A stretch of DNA of 64,000 nt from Chrysopilus asiliformis (taxonomy: Eukaryota; Arthropoda; Insecta; Diptera; Rhagionidae), in NCBI GenBank assembly GCA_964034945.1, contig OZ035962.1:81241942-81305941 (forward strand), written 5' to 3'. Below are positions 55,266-64,000 of the stretch, piece after piece. The position numbers were made by a program, and so were the translations under genes. Numbering within the stretch: the stretch's first letter is position 1; each line of letters starts with the position of its first letter. Below the pieces are notes generated by a model. It saw nothing but the letters and a program-made list of their open reading frames with translations, was not told the origin of the DNA and did no database searches.

Positions 55266-57069
55266 ATTCTCAAAAATTCGATTTTCGGTATTTTAATTTT
55301 TTGATACCAGAATCTCATAATGTCGCAATATCCAATTCTTCATTCAAAACTGCATTAAAATATCTCTATCTGCTATCACATACATACGAGTATGTAAATA
55401 TCCTTTTCAATCAACCAAATAAGGGTTAAATAAAGTACAAGAATTCATCTTACCTCCTCGTTAAATTTTATTTTTATGTGCCGAAAAATACATAAGAATG
55501 GCGATAACCATGAAGAAATATTACGACCATTGTCCAATGTTAACTGATGGCATTAAATTTTTCGTTTACTTGAATTTCGTCCATTTGATGGCTTTTGTTA
55601 TTGCCAGGAATCGGGATTAAGGGTCAAAAGTAGGCCCGGATCCATACAAGTGCGATGAATGGCTGTTTCGGGAGATGCTTAAATCGTCATTTCGGTGTAC
55701 AGAAAAAAAAATCCCAGTATTTGACATTGTATTCAAGGGGGGTTTTTCTTATCGTTAGCAATAGTGGTTGGCGATGGAATTGTGAACGAGTAAAACCATA
55801 AAATTGTAGATGGTAGAAGGACACCTGCCTGTCGCCATCTTGACTATCACTTTCAATCTGCTTTGTTTGTGCCAACAATAATTTCCCTCGCAAATACCTG
55901 AAAAACCTTAAAAAGTACATTAAATTATCCCATAAAATTTGAATATGTATGAGATGTGTTATACATAGTTCTCTTAGTGGACAGATAAAAAGGACGAAAT
56001 GTGATGTGGATTTCGCACAAGTCATAAAATTAACATGCATGCGAATAATAGGAATCTATAAAGAATGGATTAACTGTTATAATGTAATTTTATTTCAAGT
56101 TCAATTGGTTTTCTATGGAAAAATCAATTACCATCAGGTTCAAGTCCAAAATCTTCCTCAACAACAACAATAAATTTTTTTTAGTAATACTGAATACTGG
56201 GAATTTCTCTCGACAGTCATCCGTTTCTGTGTTTTAACGAGTATAGAATCCATTTGGAAAAGCGCGAATATGTAAGGCTATTATGCTGTATATGAGCATA
56301 AAATATGTTTATACGCTTGTTTGGTTTTTGTCGAAAATTCTCGAAATAAAAGTTGTTTAGATCCATAAAAACATTGGCGTTGGTTCAACGGCGAACAACG
56401 TACGGATGGATGTTGTACGTTTTCCCATATTGCTTCGGAGGCAATGGACCGTTTTATGGTTATACACCTTGGCGCTAGGGGCCAACCCGAAAATATGGAT
56501 CCTCCGGAGACAAATCGGAAGATCTACCCACCCTCTTTCACGCTCCGATACCCACCTCTTGGGATCCCTTTCCATTGTCCAACGATTACCGCGCTCGTAA
56601 TTTTCCCTTTCTCTATGGCTTCTGACTCGATTCTGCCAATTTATATTGTCGTCGACTGTTTTATGCTATGCTATTCTATGTTCTGTTCTGTTATGTTATG
56701 TTATGTTAACATCAGCTATATTCTAGTATGCCATTTAATTAAGTATTACAACATTAAAAAACATTTATTTATTTATTCTTTTACTTATTACGCTTTCCTT
56801 TCTGTTTAATTTTTTTCGCCTTTCATTACTTGGCTTTTATGAGCATCTATAAAAATTTCGAGCAATTTAACTTTTCATCTTAAAGTACGGAAATTTTTAT
56901 TGTTGCACCCATTGCAGTATTTTGTAGAATATTTTGTGTTATAACTCGTGAAATTTTATGATTTTTACTATGTAAGGTAATTGTATATAATTCGGATCGT
57001 TGTTCCAAATGTGGATCGTCTCTCTTTATTTTTTGTGTAATAAAAAAACTAATCACTATATCAAAGAAT
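55266..57069. other. Intergenic sequence, no gene recognised
   Basis: AT-rich. A less AT-rich patch at 56360-56600 has short open frames on both strands (for example CFGGNGPFYGYTPWR), but none is convincing. An ATGTT-type short repeat lies at 56663-56708. Confidence 0.35.
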
Positions 57070-57095
57070 AAAAAATCAGTTGTGGTCAACACAAA

Positions 57096-58121
57096 ACTTT
57101 CTTCTACAAAATCTACGACCCTGCGCAATTTACGCTAGAGCCCTATCGCGTTGTCAACCTAAGACGACCTCCCAATAAATTCTTGGTTTATTCAAAAATA
57201 TCAAAAACGTACAAAATTTGAGATAACTTGAGAACTGTAAAAGATATCAATTTACGGTAAATGGCAAAAATGTAGAAAATGTTAACATCTTTAATTATTC
57301 TTTTAACTGATTTGTCGAAAAACCGTTAGTTTGCAAATTATTCGCAAACATATGATTTTTTACATATTAATGAAAATATCTCAATAACGGTAAAAGATAA
57401 CGGTAAGAAACAAAATTGTGCAGAATGCCATTCTCATTAATTCACTTCATACATTCAGTCAGCAAAAACCCGTTAGTTTTCGAGATAATCGCAAAAAACT
57501 GTTTTTTTTGGAAATAACGGTTTATCTCGATAACAGGTTGAGATATCGAGTTATAGCTAAAGACAAAAGTGTGGGAAATTTTATTGTCTCCAAGTTTTGT
57601 CATACTTAAGGCCCCTAAAAAACGCGTAGTTTGGGAGTAAATCGAGAAAAACGAAATTGCGATTTTTGAAAAACCGCCATTTTGGATACCTCCGGTTAAC
57701 GGATTTCCACCAAAAGTTGATAGGATCGTCCCATTTCAGGACCCAACATGCCTATAAAATTTCATGGCGCTAGCTCTATTAGTTTTTGAGAAATCTTGTA
57801 CACAGACTGACAGACTGACAGACAGACTGACAGACTGACAGACTGACAGACTGACAGACTGACAGACTGACAGACTGACAGACTGACAGACTGACAGACT
57901 GACAGACTGACAGACTGACAGACTGACAGACTGACAGACTGACAGACTGACAGACTGACAGACTGACAGACTGACAGACTGACAGACTGACAGACAGAAA
58001 GACATTTTTTAAATATGACTCCAATCGACTCAGGAGTGATCGGGAAATGTTTTTTAGGCAAAATTAAGAGGTCGAAATTTTTCATGAATACAATACTTTA
58101 TTATACTCCGTATAAGAAAGT
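57096..58121 (+). repeat. ACAGACTGACAG-bearing repeat family, longest copy
   Basis: It shares TCTACGACCCTGCGCAATTT at the left and GAATACAATACTTTATTATA at the right with 14866-15663. Non-coding. It holds the expanded microsatellite at 57803-57997. Confidence 0.8.
57803..57997 (+). repeat. 8-base microsatellite GACAGACT, about 24 units
   Basis: It is nearly perfect. Because 8 is not a multiple of 3 and the unit lacks minus-strand stops, all three minus frames stay open with the same SVSLSVCQ cycle. These ORFs are not genes. Confidence 0.95.
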
Positions 58122-58737
58122 AAAAATATTCCTGCATTTACCACTACTTTACTTTTAGGTATTTATATTTGAATTTATTGTGATTGTTTACCGCCAACAA
58201 TTAATCAAGTGCAGTACGTTAACGAATTCTTTTTTAAAATCTAAAGCATCGCTCTGAAGCCATGTGCACCAAGGGCAACTTCGAGGCTCAAATTGCCCTT
58301 CTATCCATCGATTCTTCATGCTACCCGTTTCATTCTGGCTTGTACGTAAACTGCATACATACGCATATGAAAGAAATAATCTGTTTCACTTTGCATATAA
58401 CCCGTTCTGCTTCCACTTGGGCATTTTGCAAATCATGGAGCTTTGCTGAGTTCTAAGTGAGGCCATTTATGTGAGAGATTTTTATTAGCTCAGTTGTCAT
58501 TAGGACATTGACTGAAGCAGTGGTGTATTTCATACTGCTGAAAATCATGAAAAATTTAACACTGTTGAAAATCATGAAGCGTTCTGTCTCAAAAGACGAC
58601 ACGAATTTTGTACAGGATTGTTTTCTTATTCGGTGTGATAACACAATGCAATGTTTACTATGATTTCAGGAAATTAAAACAATAAAAAAATACAATTTAT
58701 ATAGGCATTTTCAGTCGTTTCATAAAATATCAATTGA
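58122..58737. other. Intergenic sequence, nothing recognised
   Basis: Short chance ORFs only; AAAATCATGAA is duplicated near 58540-58575. Confidence 0.35.
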
Positions 58738-59052
58738 TCAAATTAATGTTTCTGGTTTTATGAAATTATTTTTATTTTCCGATTGTAATTCGGAAATTTC
58801 ATATAAAAGTTTTTCATTATCAAAACTTTTTTTAACGTAAAGTAAAACAATTAACAGTGTGTCAAAACCAAGCATAACGAAAAGAGCTTTCAACAAGCTT
58901 GTTTCACTTGGCTCGGAGAGCAAGCCATATAAACAAGTAAATCGCTTATCAGTGGTAGTGGATGCCCGAGAACTTTCAAAGTTTTCCTGGCCCTGGTCTA
59001 AAGGAATAACTAAGAAGAACGGGGGCAGATAGAAACTTTTTACAAAATCCAA
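58738..59052 (-). CDS. Unrecognised 104-residue ORF with one membrane segment
   Basis: The ATG is at 59052 and the stop TGA at 58738. A polar, Ser/Thr-rich first half is followed by a hydrophobic segment (LLKALFVMLGFDTLLIVLLY) and a charged C-terminal segment that could form a short coiled coil (LLYEISELQSENKNN). Codon use is plausible for a gene, but sequence upstream of the ATG resembles a repeat (GTCTGT motifs near 59080) and no splice site or promoter is clear. It may be a real small gene or an open remnant. Confidence 0.3.
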   Translation of the reverse strand: MDFVKSFYLPPFFLVIPLDQGQENFESSRASTTTDKRFTCLYGLLSEPSETSLLKALFVMLGFDTLLIVLLYVKKSFDNEKLLYEISELQSENKNNFIKPETLI

Positions 59053-59360
59053 AATCCGTTTCAGGTAAAATTATGAGGATGTCTGTACATCTGTCTTTCG
59101 GTCTGTCAATTGTAATTTAGAGAATCCGTTGGCTAGCGATTTCTAAGTTTGCAAGTTTGCAAGTTTGCTCGAGAACCCGTTGAGTAAGCGACTTGAAAGT
59201 TTTACGAAAATCGTAGTTTTCTATCAACTTTTCGAAAAGTAACGGTAACTGTAACGGGTAACTCTAATTTTTTTTTCTTGAATTTTTTTTTAAATTTTTG
59301 TGTTTTTGAGGAAAAAATGAATGTAACAAAAGAACCATGCAGGAAATAGCGTTTTTCGTG

Positions 59361-59679
59361 CCTCTGGGTTAACTTTTGAACCCGTGTAGTTTTCACTTTG
59401 GTTGAGTACTTTTTGCGAAGGGTATAGGCTCTAGTTTCATCTATATATGGCTTCAAGAGCCACCGAATTGCAGGGGGATGGTGAGGGGTTAACGAACTCT
59501 CTCGTGATTTCTGCAATGATTTCTGTGAAAAATCACAAGAAAGTCCGTTAACCCCTCACCATCTCCCTGTAATTCGGTGGCTCTTGAAGCCATATATGGA
59601 GGAAACTAGAGACTATGCCCTTGCCAAAAAGTACTCAACCAAAGTGAAAACTACACGGGTTCAAAAGTTAATTTAGAGG
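59361..59679. repeat. Palindrome with about 150-base arms
   Basis: The left arm 59361-59515 and right arm 59526-59679 are about 90% complementary, around a centre near 59520. It is expressed as CTCTTGAAGCCATATATGG-type mirrored text. Origin: foldback or tail-to-tail repeat. Confidence 0.8.
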
Positions 59680-60159
59680 GGCAAAATCGTGAATCGTTCT
59701 TTAAGGGATATAAAATTTTCTACGTTTTTTTTAACATTTTTTTCTGCATTTCTAACGGTTCTCTTAAAAGACGATTAAGTTTTTTTAAAAAAAATTCTAA
59801 AACTTTGCGCTTTTGAGGAAAAATGAATATTTAATTCAAAGGAAATGAAATGTGATTTTTACGTACCTTCAAGGGTTCTCGGGATATTTGAAAAAAAAAA
59901 AATATTTTTTACATATTTTTCCCGAAACTAAATATGACAAAGAAATGTTTTTTTTTGATCACAACTGATATTTTAATTCATCAGGGAGCAAACATTTTTT
60001 TTTTATTTTTCTAAAAATTTTTTCTTTTTCTTTTTGAAAAAATAAAACCAAAAACTATTATTTAAAAAAATATTATTTAAAAAAAATTAAAATAAATTAC
60101 AAAAAATAACTCCTATATTTAATTCAAAAAAAAATATATACAATCCCACCACAGTAATT

Positions 60160-61560
60160 CTAATAGTGATTATCAACTCGATTCGGTTCTATAGTGATTC
60201 TCGCATAAGGACTCGTCGATCCAATCGTCCTGCCAAATTTCGTTGTATGCGATGTCCTTAAACCCTTCACTATGAACCAAATTCCCACAGAGAAACCCAC
60301 AAGCAATAAACATATGATAATTCCGTCGAACATTGGATTTAGCCAAATCGATTTCTCACATAATTCCAAACTTCTAACTGCCGCCAATGTCCTTCCTTCG
60401 AAATTAATTGGGGCATTGCACATTCCACCGGTTTCCAATTTCAGATCCTTCAGCCAAGCGAGTTGGCAGTCACATATTAGAGGAGTTCCTCTCAAGTCAA
60501 GAATTTTTATTTTCTGGAATGCGAACACCAGCGATGAATTTAAATAACTGATGCTGGTCCCGCGTAAATCGAGTTCCTCCAGCTCCGTGTCGGTTTCATT
60601 AAGGACGACGTTTATTCCAAATGCATACGAACTGAAAAATGATAAGTTATTCGAATTTGTCAGCTTTAGTCGCTTTAGATTTGGTAGTCCATAGAATGAA
60701 TACTCTGTAATTGTCCAGAGCTTCGGCATATCCTGCAATACTAGTTCTTCAAGGATAAAAAGTGTGGGAATCGATTTTGCGTGAAGTTCTTCAATGGGAT
60801 TGTCGCTAAGATCCAGATATTTCATACCTCTTGGCACATTCTTGATTTTCGTGAAATTATTCGATCTCAAGTGCAGATATCTGACTCCCCCTCCCCAAAC
60901 TATATTCAGGTGTTCCAGATTGCAATGCTCCATTTTCAACGTCTCCAAGCGTGGCGTAACACCGATACGTTCAAACAGACTAACGTCAACTTTGGAAAAT
61001 GTCTCATGAATTTCTGGATTCCAGGACATATTCAACTCATCCAAATCTTCCAGCGGTGAGAACACATTTGCACCAAGCAACTTCAATCGATTGTGGGACA
61101 AATCGAGTTTCTGCAGGGAAAAGAGCTCAGCAAAAGCATCAATCGAAATTGCATGAATCTCATTCCAACTTAAATCTAATTCGCGTAGATTTAAAATCTT
61201 AACGAAGTTCTTATCATCAATCGTTCGAATTTTATTCTTAACCAGTTTTAAAACTCTCAACCTTCCACTCTTTATGTAGGGCACATATTCAAAGTCATTA
61301 TTGGATAAATCTAGAGTATCTGCTAGATACGGCAACCCGTAATCTTCAAAGGCTTCCAAATTGAATCTTCTATGCCTGCAATCTATTTTTATGATCCTTA
61401 GGCCGCTACCATCCTCTGAGCTCATATTCACACAATCACATGGCGTGGTATTCGTTTGGGAGTTGTCATTGTCATTAGTCGAGGAGCAGATATTCTTCAT
61501 TGAATTTGCGGCATGGATGAGTACTAAGGGTAGAATAGCAATTATGTAGAGTTTCTTCAT
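60160..61560 (-). CDS. Leucine-rich-repeat single-pass membrane protein
   Basis: 466 residues from the ATG at 61560; the GTG two codons upstream is not a plausible start. A signal peptide (KKLYIIAILPLVLIHAANS) is followed by an N-terminal cysteine motif (PCDCVNM) and then about ten leucine-rich repeats, such as LRELDLSWNEIHAISIDAF and LQKLDLSHNRLKLL. A C-terminal LRR cap has ICDCQLAWL with later Cys residues. A membrane helix (about residues 413-431, IIICLLLVGFSVGIWFIV) leads to a cytoplasmic tail of about 35 residues ending RVDNHY. Glycosylation sequons are present. This is the architecture of insect LRR adhesion/receptor proteins of the cell surface; the ligand is unknown. The frame is intact and the codons look normal. 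A splice acceptor (TTCTTTCAG) lies 18 bases before the ATG, so a 5' leader exon is expected further right. Confidence 0.93.
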   Translation of the reverse strand: MKKLYIIAILPLVLIHAANSMKNICSSTNDNDNSQTNTTPCDCVNMSSEDGSGLRIIKIDCRHRRFNLEAFEDYGLPYLADTLDLSNNDFEYVPYIKSGRLRVLKLVKNKIRTIDDKNFVKILNLRELDLSWNEIHAISIDAFAELFSLQKLDLSHNRLKLLGANVFSPLEDLDELNMSWNPEIHETFSKVDVSLFERIGVTPRLETLKMEHCNLEHLNIVWGGGVRYLHLRSNNFTKIKNVPRGMKYLDLSDNPIEELHAKSIPTLFILEELVLQDMPKLWTITEYSFYGLPNLKRLKLTNSNNLSFFSSYAFGINVVLNETDTELEELDLRGTSISYLNSSLVFAFQKIKILDLRGTPLICDCQLAWLKDLKLETGGMCNAPINFEGRTLAAVRSLELCEKSIWLNPMFDGIIICLLLVGFSVGIWFIVKGLRTSHTTKFGRTIGSTSPYARITIEPNRVDNHY

Positions 61561-61578
61561 TTTCACGTTTCGTTAAAT
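61561..61578 (-). other. 5' UTR stub and splice acceptor of the LRR gene
   Basis: On the minus strand a T-rich tract and TTCTTTCAG (ending at 61579) precede 18 untranslated bases and the ATG. The promoter and leader exon were not located. Two miniature elements (61673-61850 and 61884-62155) lie just upstream. Confidence 0.55.
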
Positions 61579-61672
61579 CTGAAAGAATTTTTTTATTAAA
61601 TTCAATTTCATTTATGAAAGTACGAAAAAAAATAAATTTTGATAATATGTCGACCGTATAATAATATTTATA

Positions 61673-61850
61673 TTAGTTTGGTGGGCTTAGCGGTCCAATT
61701 TTAGGAAATAAAAACAAAAATTATGTTTAATTTTCCATTCTGACGTTTCGAGCCTTGTTTTGGCTCATCTGACGAAACGTCAGACTGGAAAATTAAACAT
61801 AATTTTTGTTTTTATTTCCTAAAATTGGACCGCTAAGCCCGCCAAACTAA
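61673..61850. mobile_element. Palindromic TA miniature element upstream of the LRR gene
   Basis: The arms begin TTAGTTTGG and are nearly exact complements of about 80 bases. It is flanked by TA (61671-61672, 61851-61852). The loop is about 22 bases (GAGCCTTGTTTTGGCTC). It lies about 100 bases from the LRR gene's splice acceptor. Confidence 0.8.
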
Positions 61851-61883
61851 TAGAAAAAAAATTAAGTTATTTCGCCATGTGTG

Positions 61884-62155
61884 CACTCAGAAAAATGTCC
61901 AGGTCAACTTTTTGTCAGGTTAACTCTGACCTTACAGAGGTGTCTGTAAGCCAGCTAGCGGTCAGAGTTAACCTATCTAAGGTCAACTCGTGCAGCTCCC
62001 AATGCCCTACTTCACCTGCTGGTGGCTTAATTTCAGAATTTCTCCGACCACAGGTCAACTCAGTTTTACTTGCCCACATGCAGGCGAACGCGCGCCTGCC
62101 CAAGGCCAATTACTCCGTATGTAGGTCGTCGAGTTAGCCTCCATTTTTCTGAGTG
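61884..62155. mobile_element. Miniature element with CACTCAGAAAAATG ends
   Basis: The inverted ends CACTCAGAAAAATG and the complement CATTTTTCTGAGTG are flanked by TG (61882-61883, 62156-62157). Internal AGGTCAACT and AGAGTTAACCT motifs are repeated. The superfamily is uncertain. Confidence 0.65.
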
Positions 62156-62159
62156 TGGA

Positions 62160-62299
62160 AAAATATTTTTACTTGTATTCATGAAAAATCACGAACTCTT
62201 AATTTTGCCTAAAAACATTTCTCGAGCAACTACTGAGTCGATTATAGAATTATTACAAAAATGTTTTTCTGTTTGCTAGTCTGTCAGTCTGTTAGTTCA
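62160..62299 (-). repeat. Fragment of the ACAGACTGACAG-bearing repeat, reverse
   Basis: CTTAATTTTGCCTAAAAACA and the GTCTGTCAGTCTGT run match the right part of the family in reverse. Confidence 0.65.
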
Positions 62300-62374
62300 A
62301 GCTTCTCGACCAATGAGATCAAAGCTTTCAACGATAGGGACAAGAAGGCTTTGATCTCATTGGTCGAGGAAGCT
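62300..62374. repeat. 75-base hairpin with about 30-base stem
   Basis: AGCTTCTCGACCAATGAGAT and the following CAAAGC pair almost perfectly with GCTTTGATCTCATTGGTCGA and GGAAGCT. The loop is about 14-20 bases. An AATCGCAATCG tandem follows directly (62380-62421). Confidence 0.8.
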
Positions 62375-62576
62375 CAATAGTAATCGTAATCGCAATCGCA
62401 ATCATAATTGTAATCGCAATCGTTAGTCTGAATTGGGTCTGCCAGTGCGTCTGCCAGTCTGTCAATCTGTGGACCCGATTTCTGTGTACAAGTTTCAATT
62501 TTTATTGCCAATTCCTGCCCAAGAACAGAAATTTTGTTCACAAACTGAAATATTGTTCACGAATAGAGGCATTTTT

Positions 62577-63004
62577 AAATTAAAAGCTTTTATTTAGCTT
62601 GCCTTCGTGTCTGTCTGTCTGTCAGATCAAATCTTGCAATCAAATTTTGACCCACTTCCACTCATTCGATTCACTTGAAATTTTGTACACTTATATAAGT
62701 CCGATGACAATACAATATTTTCTCTACTTCGTCCTTATAAGGATAAGGGAAGGTCCTTAATAACGTGATTATCCTTTTCTCCAAATTTTCCGGAAAAAAA
62801 TCTTTTCTGGGGGTTTTTGAGGTCGCTGAATCCGAATCTGCCATTAAAAAGTCTGTAAGGATAACGGAAGGTCCTATAAGGATAACGTGATTATCCTTTT
62901 TCTCAATTGTTCCGGGAAAAAATATATTCTGCGGGTTTTGGGGATCGCTGAATACGATTCTCAAGTTAAAAAGCCTGTAAGGACATCTCAAATGTAAGGA
63001 TATA
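62577..63004 (+). repeat. Repeat with internal ~115-base tandem unit, copy 2
   Basis: It matches 24929-25372 from AAAAGCTTTTATTTAGCT through CATCTCAAATGTAAGGATAT, again with two tandem units. Confidence 0.75.
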
Positions 63005-63049
63005 TATTCGAAGACTAAAAAGAACAAATTAAAAAAAATTAAAAAAAAA

Positions 63050-63277
63050 TATTTAAAAAAAAGCTTTTATTAAAAAAAATGCACTAAAAAGAAGAAAATA
63101 ATTCTGGACGCTGTGTATCACAAATATAAAAGCTTTTAAAAAGCGAGATAAAGCATAAAACAATAAAATAAACATTTATCTCGCTTTTTAAAAGCTTTTA
63201 TATTTGTGATACACAGCGTCTAGAAAATTATTTTTTTCTTTTTAGTGCATTTTTTTTTAATAAAAGCTTTTTTTTAA
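63050..63277. repeat. Palindrome with about 100-base arms
   Basis: The arms 63050-63152 and 63175-63277 are nearly exact complements (TAAAAGCTTTTAAAAAGCGA near the centre). The stretch 63305-63366 (ACGAACCGAG repeated, ending CCCACTGTA) looks like the end of a pogo-type element. Confidence 0.75.
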
Positions 63278-63366
63278 ATTTTTTTATTTTATTTTTTGTG
63301 TTCAAAAACAGTTTACGAATCGAAACGTTCACGAACCGAGATATCCACGAACCGAGGTCCCACTGT

Positions 63367-64000
63367 ATATTCCGCATTGTAGCCGCTATTTGGAGTTTTT
63401 CTTTTTTTTCTAAAAAAAAGAGTGGTTTTTTCTAATTTGTTGTGGCAACCCTAATTATTGGTAATGAAAATGATGATGAATGTTGACTATTATTAAGTTT
63501 TCAGAAATATCATATTTTGTTTTTGATACTTGAATGGAATGGATAATTTTTTGGATGGAAAGTCAAGTATTTTGAACAAAATTAATCAACGCCACGGTCA
63601 AAATATCAAAATATTAAAAAGTGTTCCAGTATTATCAGAGTCTACTCCCGAAAAACGCTTCAATCAATCTAGAAAAACTATATGTCCAATTTTTGTGTTG
63701 TTACGCAAATGACCGCATATTTTCATTTTTGATCAAATATACTGTTTCACTTTACATTTTAATTTATTTTTTGTTCTAATTAGTTAAGACTAAAATCTTT
63801 ACACACTAATTTATAAATATGCCACCTTGAACAAAGATAAATTACGTATTCAATTAAAACTTACATTATAACTTACTGAGAATTCGAACAACAGGAAATA
63901 TTTCGTGTGTGAATACAATAATTTAAATTTTGATCCGTTTTTAAGGCGATTTTGTTCGATTTTTATAAATTTCAATAAATGGCGATTTTCTTCAACTATA
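63367..64000. other. AT-rich sequence at the window end, nothing recognised
   Basis: No exon, repeat boundary or RNA gene was seen. Confidence 0.35.

Noticed and set aside
56406..56809. Overlapping + strand ORFs in a less AT-rich patch
   Set aside because: Frames overlap, no domain or splice support was found, and no conserved motif was recognised.
57736..58085. Three long overlapping minus-strand ORFs rich in SVSLSVCQ
   Set aside because: They are translations of an 8-base microsatellite in a non-coding repeat.
60160..61566. Starting the LRR protein at 61566
   Set aside because: The first codon there is GTG; the ATG at 61560 gives a proper signal peptide.

Overview
This window is nuclear DNA from an insect, most likely a dipteran. 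The evidence is AT-rich spliced genes with GT-AG introns, an arthropod-style ARID5 gene, and a dense population of insect-type DNA transposons. No bacterial-style operons, rRNA genes or canonical tRNA genes were seen. The species cannot be named from the sequence.

Five protein-coding loci stand out. (1) A + strand ARID5-family gene (3726-31924) has five coding exons visible. All splice phases agree, giving 1,403 residues; the exon carrying the start codon was not found and may lie upstream. (2) A two-exon minus-strand gene for a small secreted cysteine-rich peptide (22727-23036) sits inside ARID5's 6.8 kb intron. (3) A two-exon minus-strand gene encodes a 115-residue protein with two membrane segments (39647-43459). 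(4) A minus-strand leucine-rich-repeat type I membrane protein (60160-61560) has an intact coding exon. (5) A four-exon repeat-type gene (34332-35269) is broken by one missing base in a T run. An unrecognised 104-residue ORF with a membrane segment (58738-59052, minus) is weaker.

Most of the remaining sequence is transposon-derived, and many elements can be bounded by target-site duplications (TSDs) read directly. Elements of hAT type with 8-bp TSDs lie at 141-733, 14492-15964, 41221-41994, 48869-51645 and 52842-53657. Three-bp-TSD elements lie at 7757-7931, 8519-8623, 8627-8797, 17931-18059, 18527-18978, 21687-21822, 45349-45769 and 46032-51765. TA elements include a deleted mariner-like copy (13588-14468) and pogo-like elements. 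TTAA elements lie at 4935-5140, 24151-24274 and 26656-26846. Fragments of a LINE, a tRNA-derived SINE, a PIF/Harbinger transposase and a MADF protein are also present.

Layout: 1-3725, repeats and upstream sequence; 3726-31924, ARID5 with a 16.9 kb and a 6.8 kb intron full of insertions; 31925-39646, 3' flank, broken repeat gene and MADF relic; 39647-43459, small membrane-protein gene; 43460-46031, flank and a miniature element; 46032-51765, a 5.7 kb nest of two very long palindromes; 52842-55060, a second nest; 57070-58130, a repeat with an 8-bp microsatellite; 58738-61600, ORF, palindrome and LRR gene; 61600-64000, hairpin elements.

The most unusual feature is the abundance of long foldback structures, one of which carries a cysteine-rich (CXC-like) ORF in its loop. 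The most promising undescribed gene is the nested cysteine-rich peptide gene.
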